From positions 124,001-188,000 of the forward strand of contig NZ_CP007128.1 in NCBI RefSeq assembly GCF_000522985.1: a DNA stretch of 64,000 nucleotides. Direction: 5' to 3'. How positions within the stretch are numbered: the first letter of the stretch is position 1; each line of letters starts with the position of its first letter. The notes under the pieces were generated by a model. It was not told the DNA's origin, searched no databases, and worked only from the letters and a program-made list of their open reading frames with translations. Made by a program: the position numbers and the translations under genes. Below are positions 60,446 through 64,000 of the stretch, piece by piece. This stretch comes from Gemmatirosa kalamazoonensis (GTDB lineage: Bacteria; Gemmatimonadota; Gemmatimonadetes; Gemmatimonadales; Gemmatimonadaceae).

Positions 60446-61480
60446 GTGTCGACCGAGACGCTTTCCCAGTACGACATCGACCGACTGCTCGGCGGCGCCG
60501 GCAACCTCACCGCGCCGATGCCGGCGACGGTGACGGCCGGCGGCAAGACCGTGTCGTCCGACGAGACGGAGGTGCAGACGTACGACTTCCGGCGCCCGCA
60601 CCGCGTCTCGAAGGAGCGACTGCGCACGCTGGAGGCGATGTACGAGCGGATGGTGAAGTCGCTCGAAGGGTGGCTCATCGGCCGCGTGCGCGGTCAGATC
60701 GAGATGCGCCTGCAGAGCGTCGAGCAGTTCAGCTTCGGCGAGTTCACGCTGTCGCTGCCGACGCCGTGCGCGACGTACATCTTCGACGTGCAGAACACCG
60801 GTGGCGCGCAGGGCGCGATCGACATCGGCCACGAGTTCGGCTTCTTCACCGTCGACCGCTTCTTCGGCGGCGGCGGCGCGGCGACGATCCCGAACCGCGC
60901 GTTCTCGCCGGTCGAGCGCATGACGCTGCGCATCGTGGCCGAGCGCGCGGTCGCGCTGCTGACGGAGATCTGGCAGGACCACGTGCCGCTCGAGCTGCAG
61001 ATCACCGGCTTCGAGTCGAGCCCCGAAATCCTGCAGATCGCCAACCGCGAAGATCCGGTGCTCGTCGCGAACGTCGAGGTGGTGGCGGGTCAGACGAGCT
61101 CTCTGCTGCTGATCTGCCTGCCCTTCTCGGTGCTCGAGAAGTTCTTCCAGGGGAGCGGCAACAAGCGCGTCGGCCAGGCGGGCGGCACGGAGCAGGAGCG
61201 CGAGGAGGCGCGCCTGCGCACGGAGGCCGCGCTGCGCGCGACGCCGGTGACGGTCTCGGCGCGTCTGCCGCGCTTCCAGATGTCGCTGCGCGAGCTGAGC
61301 GCGCTCGCGCCCGGCCAGGTGGTCGCGACGGGCATCCCGCGCGACGCCGAGCTCTCGGTGACGGTGGGCGGGCGCACGCGATTCCGCGGCAGCGCGGGCC
61401 GCGTCGGCCGCAAGCTCGCCGTGCGCCTGCTCGACCAGATCGCCCCGCCCGAGAATCTGAACGACGACGACACCGAATAG
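60446..61480 (+). CDS. fliM: Flagellar motor switch protein FliM
   Basis: 344 residues from a GTG. The N-terminal CheY-binding peptide is LSQYDIDRLLGG. The FliM middle domain (YDFRRPHRVSKERLRTLEAM, SLPTPCATYIFDVQNTGGAQ) and a C-terminal SpoA-type domain (VSARLPRFQMSLRELSALAP) follow. It binds CheY-phosphate and switches rotation. fliN lies 34 bp downstream. Confidence 0.96.
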   Translation: MSTETLSQYDIDRLLGGAGNLTAPMPATVTAGGKTVSSDETEVQTYDFRRPHRVSKERLRTLEAMYERMVKSLEGWLIGRVRGQIEMRLQSVEQFSFGEFTLSLPTPCATYIFDVQNTGGAQGAIDIGHEFGFFTVDRFFGGGGAATIPNRAFSPVERMTLRIVAERAVALLTEIWQDHVPLELQITGFESSPEILQIANREDPVLVANVEVVAGQTSSLLLICLPFSVLEKFFQGSGNKRVGQAGGTEQEREEARLRTEAALRATPVTVSARLPRFQMSLRELSALAPGQVVATGIPRDAELSVTVGGRTRFRGSAGRVGRKLAVRLLDQIAPPENLNDDDTE

Positions 61481-61514
61481 CGCCTTCCGCTCCCCGCTCC
61501 CACCTGTCCCGAGT

Positions 61515-61931
61515 ATGAATCCCGCAGAAATCGACGCGCTGGTCGCGAGCGTGCAGGCCGCGAAGGCGACCGGCCAGCCGGTGCCGACGTCGGACGACGC
61601 CGACGGCACGTACAGCCCCGCATCGGATTTCGGCGCCGACTTCGGTGCCGCGCTCGGCGGCTCGACGGAAGTGCCGCTCGGCATGCTGCTCGACCTGTCG
61701 CTGCCGGTGTCGATCGAGCTCGGTCGCACGAGCATGACGGTGCAGGAGATCCTGCGCCTCGGCCGCGGCGCGGTCATCCAGCTCGACCGCCTCGCCGGCG
61801 AGCCGATCGACATCTACGTCGGCGATCGCAAGTTCGCGGAGGGCGAGGTCGTGGTGCTCGGCGAGCACTTCGGCGTGCGCATCAGCCGCATCTTCGCGGC
61901 GACCGGCGCCGTGCCCGCGTCCGCCGCCTGA
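61515..61931 (+). CDS. fliN: Flagellar motor switch protein FliN
   Basis: 138 residues. A variable N-terminus is followed by a canonical SpoA domain: MLLDLSLPVSIELGRTSMTV, QEILRLGRGAVIQLDRLAGE, PIDIYVGDRKFAEGEVVVLG and EHFGVRISRIF. It completes the C ring. The fliOP fusion begins 16 bp later. Confidence 0.95.
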   Translation: MNPAEIDALVASVQAAKATGQPVPTSDDADGTYSPASDFGADFGAALGGSTEVPLGMLLDLSLPVSIELGRTSMTVQEILRLGRGAVIQLDRLAGEPIDIYVGDRKFAEGEVVVLGEHFGVRISRIFAATGAVPASAA

Positions 61932-61947
61932 CCGCCGGACCACTCCG

Positions 61948-63654
61948 ATGACCGCGAGCGCCACCCTCGGCGTCTTCGTCGCGTTAGGCGCCGTCCTCAC
62001 GCTGCTCCTCGTCGCGCTGCGGCTGCTGAAGCGATTCAGCCCCACGCTCGGCGGCGCGCGGAACCGCCTCCCGATGGAGGTGGTGCAGCGGCTGCCGCTC
62101 GGCCCGAAGCAGTCGATCGTCGTCGTGCGCGTCGGCGAGAAGGTGCTGACGATGGCGGTGAGCGACGGCGGCATCCGGCAGCTCGTGGAGCTGGACGGCG
62201 ACGACCGCGCCGCGGTGCTCGCGTCGTCGTCGACGCCGGTGCCGTTCGAGAGCTCGCGCTCGGCGTCGTCGGGCGTGGTCGCGGCGCTCACGGCGCATCC
62301 GGAGCTGCTCGGCCTCCCCGGCGCGGCATGGCTGCGCACGACGCTGGCCCGCCGTGCCGCGGCCGCGCGGTCGGCGCCTGACGCGTCGGCCGACGGCGTC
62401 GGCGAGGCGTCGGGGGCCGGGTCGGCCACCGGGTCGGCCGGCGCAGCCGACGACGCGGCGCCGTCGTGGCTCGCGGCGATCTCGACGCCCCCGGGGGGCG
62501 TGTCGCGGATCATGCTCGACGTCTCGGCGCCCGCGGCTCCGGCGCGCGCCGCGTCTCCGGCCGGCGCCGACGCGTTCCGCTCGATGCTCGGCATGGCGCT
62601 CTCCTCGGCCACGAAGCTCGCGCTCGTCGGCGCGGTGCTCGGCGCGCTCGCCTGGACGCCGTCGCGCGCCGCCGCGCAGGCGCGTCCCGACAGCGCTGCG
62701 CCCAACACGCCTAACGCGCCTAACGTCACCGCCGCACCCGCTCCCGCCGCACCCGCTTCCGCCGCTACGGCTCTTCCAGTCCTTCCCGCCGCGACCCGGG
62801 CGGCCCTGTACCAGAACGCGCTGCGCCAGGCCGCTCCCGCGCGGCTCGGTCGCGGACGCGACACGCAGGCGCCGGCGGGGCCCGGCGGCCAGCGCACCGG
62901 CCCCGCGCCGATGGCGCCGGGTGCGTCGGCGCCCCGTGGCGCGCCGGCGAGCGCGGACACGATGATCGCCCGCCTCGCCCCACAGCTCGATCTGCGCGTC
63001 GCCGGCGGCAAGGGCGACGGCCTGCGGCTGAGCGGCACGGTCGGCATCGTCGTCATGATGGGCGTGCTCACGCTGCTGCCGACGCTCGTGCTCATGATGA
63101 CGGGCTTCACGCGCATCCTCATCGTGCTGCACTTCCTGAAGCAGGCCCTCGGCACGCAGAACGCGCCGCCGAATCACCTCGTCGCCGCGCTCGCGCTGCT
63201 GCTCACGGGGTTCGTCATGGGCCCCACGCTCTCCACGGTGAACCAGACCGCGCTGCAGCCGTGGCTCGCCGGGAAGATCGAGCAGGCCGAGATGATGCAG
63301 GTCGGCGTGCGGCCGTTCCGCGAGTTCATGCTGCGGCAGACGCGCGAGCGCGACCTGCAGACGTTCGTCGAGATGAGCCACGTGGAGCAGGCGCCGAAGA
63401 CGGTCGAGGAGGTGCCGCTCGTCGTCGTCATGTCGGCGTTCGTCACGAGCGAGCTGCGCACCGCGTTCCAGCTCGGCTTCGCGCTCTTCCTGCCGTTCAT
63501 CATCATCGACCTCGTCGTGAGCTCGGTGCTCATGAGCATGGGCATGATGATGCTGCCGCCGGCGATGATCGCCCTGCCGTGCAAGCTGCTGCTGTTCGTG
63601 CTCGTCGACGGCTGGACGCTCGTCATCCAGAGCGTGGTGCAGTCGTTCAAGTGA
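61948..63654 (+). CDS. fliP: FliO-FliP fusion, flagellar export gate protein
   Basis: 568 residues. Residues 1-95 are FliO-like: a membrane helix (GVFVALGAVLTLLLVALRLL) and the cytoplasmic segment LPMEVVQRLPLGPKQSIVVV, VGEKVLTMAVSDGGI. A 250-residue Ala/Pro/Ser-rich linker follows, including a helix ending in a signal-like TPSRAAAQA. Residues about 350-568 are complete FliP: MMTGFTRILIVLHFLKQALG, NAPPNHLVAALALLLTGFVM, TFVEMSHVEQ and VVSSVLMSMGMMMLPPAMIA. One frame covers both with no internal stop. fliQ, fliR, flhB and flhA do not follow. Confidence 0.9.
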   Translation: MTASATLGVFVALGAVLTLLLVALRLLKRFSPTLGGARNRLPMEVVQRLPLGPKQSIVVVRVGEKVLTMAVSDGGIRQLVELDGDDRAAVLASSSTPVPFESSRSASSGVVAALTAHPELLGLPGAAWLRTTLARRAAAARSAPDASADGVGEASGAGSATGSAGAADDAAPSWLAAISTPPGGVSRIMLDVSAPAAPARAASPAGADAFRSMLGMALSSATKLALVGAVLGALAWTPSRAAAQARPDSAAPNTPNAPNVTAAPAPAAPASAATALPVLPAATRAALYQNALRQAAPARLGRGRDTQAPAGPGGQRTGPAPMAPGASAPRGAPASADTMIARLAPQLDLRVAGGKGDGLRLSGTVGIVVMMGVLTLLPTLVLMMTGFTRILIVLHFLKQALGTQNAPPNHLVAALALLLTGFVMGPTLSTVNQTALQPWLAGKIEQAEMMQVGVRPFREFMLRQTRERDLQTFVEMSHVEQAPKTVEEVPLVVVMSAFVTSELRTAFQLGFALFLPFIIIDLVVSSVLMSMGMMMLPPAMIALPCKLLLFVLVDGWTLVIQSVVQSFK

Positions 63655-63666
63655 CGGCGACCTGAC

Positions 63667-63693
63667 GACGGCGACCCTCGCACGGTCGCCGTC
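63667..63693. terminator. Bidirectional terminator between fliOP and the HAD gene
   Basis: Perfect 10-bp stem GACGGCGACC / GGTCGCCGTC with a 7-base loop between convergent genes. The right arm runs into the HAD stop codon. Confidence 0.75.
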
Positions 63694-64000
63694 AGAGCCC
63701 AGCCGCCAGCTCCAGCGCCTCGACGAGCCCCAGCTCGTCCACGTGCCTGACGACGGTGCGCGCGACGGCCAGCGCCTCGGGCTCGGCGTTCCCCATCGCG
63801 ACGGGAAAGCCGACGGCCTGCATCGCGGCCGCGTCGTTCGCCCCGTCGCCGACCATCATCGTGCGCGCGACGGGCACGCCGTACGCCGCCGCCACGAGCC
63901 GCACGGCGTGCGCCTTGTCGACGCCCTCGGCGGTGATGTTCACGAACATGGTGTCGGGCATCACCGGCGACACCGACGGCGAGTAGTGCAGCCCCGCGTG
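63692..64000 (-). CDS. HAD-superfamily phosphatase (Cof-like), C-terminal part
   Basis: About 102 codons are visible; the 5' end lies beyond the window. [17 protein letters not shown] carries the conserved Lys, and [20 protein letters not shown] is the HAD motif IV (GDGxND), typical of Cof-type sugar or flavin phosphate phosphatases. [17 protein letters not shown] completes the pattern. It is unrelated in function to the flagellar cluster it converges with. Confidence 0.85.
   Translation of the reverse strand, partial: HAGLHYSPSVSPVMPDTMFVNITAEGVDKAHAVRLVAAAYGVPVARTMMVGDGANDAAAMQAVGFPVAMGNAEPEALAVARTVVRHVDELGLVEALELAAGL

Overview
The window is 64 kb of very GC-rich (about 73%) bacterial chromosome carrying a diderm gene set: Wza-type exporter, TonB receptor, flagellar rod and hook genes. 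Gene content, composition and the recurrent CGTTAGGC word suggest a soil Gemmatimonadota bacterium of the Gemmatirosa type. That placement is an inference from general knowledge, not a database match. No rRNA, tRNA, CRISPR array, transposase or prophage gene was seen.

Layout. (1) 1-7468, minus strand: an exopolysaccharide operon running from a degenerate nucleotidyltransferase/beta-helix protein through an initiating sugar transferase, a WecG-type glycosyltransferase, an outer-membrane barrel-like protein and a Wzx-type flippase to a Wza-type lipoprotein cut by the window edge. (2) 8149-12842: an alkaline-phosphatase-superfamily membrane enzyme with a 46-codon partner gene, then ugd and a UDP-glucuronate decarboxylase that supply UDP-xylose. 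(3) 12853-16491: an epimerase, an alkA-araC-glyoxalase operon and a hydrophilic small protein. (4) 16674-21046: a His/Cys-rich secreted protein, a TonB receptor and an Asp-box propeller. (5) 21248-32442, minus: chemotaxis genes (cheB, cheX, cheY, cheD, cheR, cheW, mcp, cheA, response regulator, hybrid kinase, cheZ, cheY). (6) 32527-40077, minus: late flagellar genes (flgM, chaperones, fliS, fliD, fliC, fliW, flgL). (7) 40296: a FlbD/FlrC-like sigma-54 activator. (8) 41785-46721: cation exporter, Tat-exported protein, M23 and M13 peptidases. (9) 47272-63654, plus: a basal-body/hook cluster from flgB to a fused fliO-fliP. A partial HAD phosphatase closes the window.

Regulation can be read from the DNA. 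Near-consensus sigma-28 promoters precede flgM and fliC, and weaker ones precede fliD, fliS and the che response regulator. A 15-bp palindrome, CGGCAR-N3-YTGCCG, sits upstream of flgB, fliF, fliL and in the flgL/activator divergent region, and is a likely activator site. One sigma-54-like element lies upstream of fliF.

The least expected features are at DNA level. There are several families of short tandem repeats (period 7, 8, 10 or 14), mostly arranged as inverted arms around a core. Four families occur at two loci each, two of those loci bracket flagellar activator palindromes, and one array encodes the signal peptide of the propeller protein. Separately, the heptamer GTTAGGC/GCCTAAC occurs 38 times, about seven times its composition-based expectation, in several reading frames. 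Protein-level oddities are a FliO-FliP fusion, a FliK-type protein carrying an M15 peptidoglycan peptidase domain behind a 9-C tract that breaks the frame, and CheX, CheD and CheZ encoded together.
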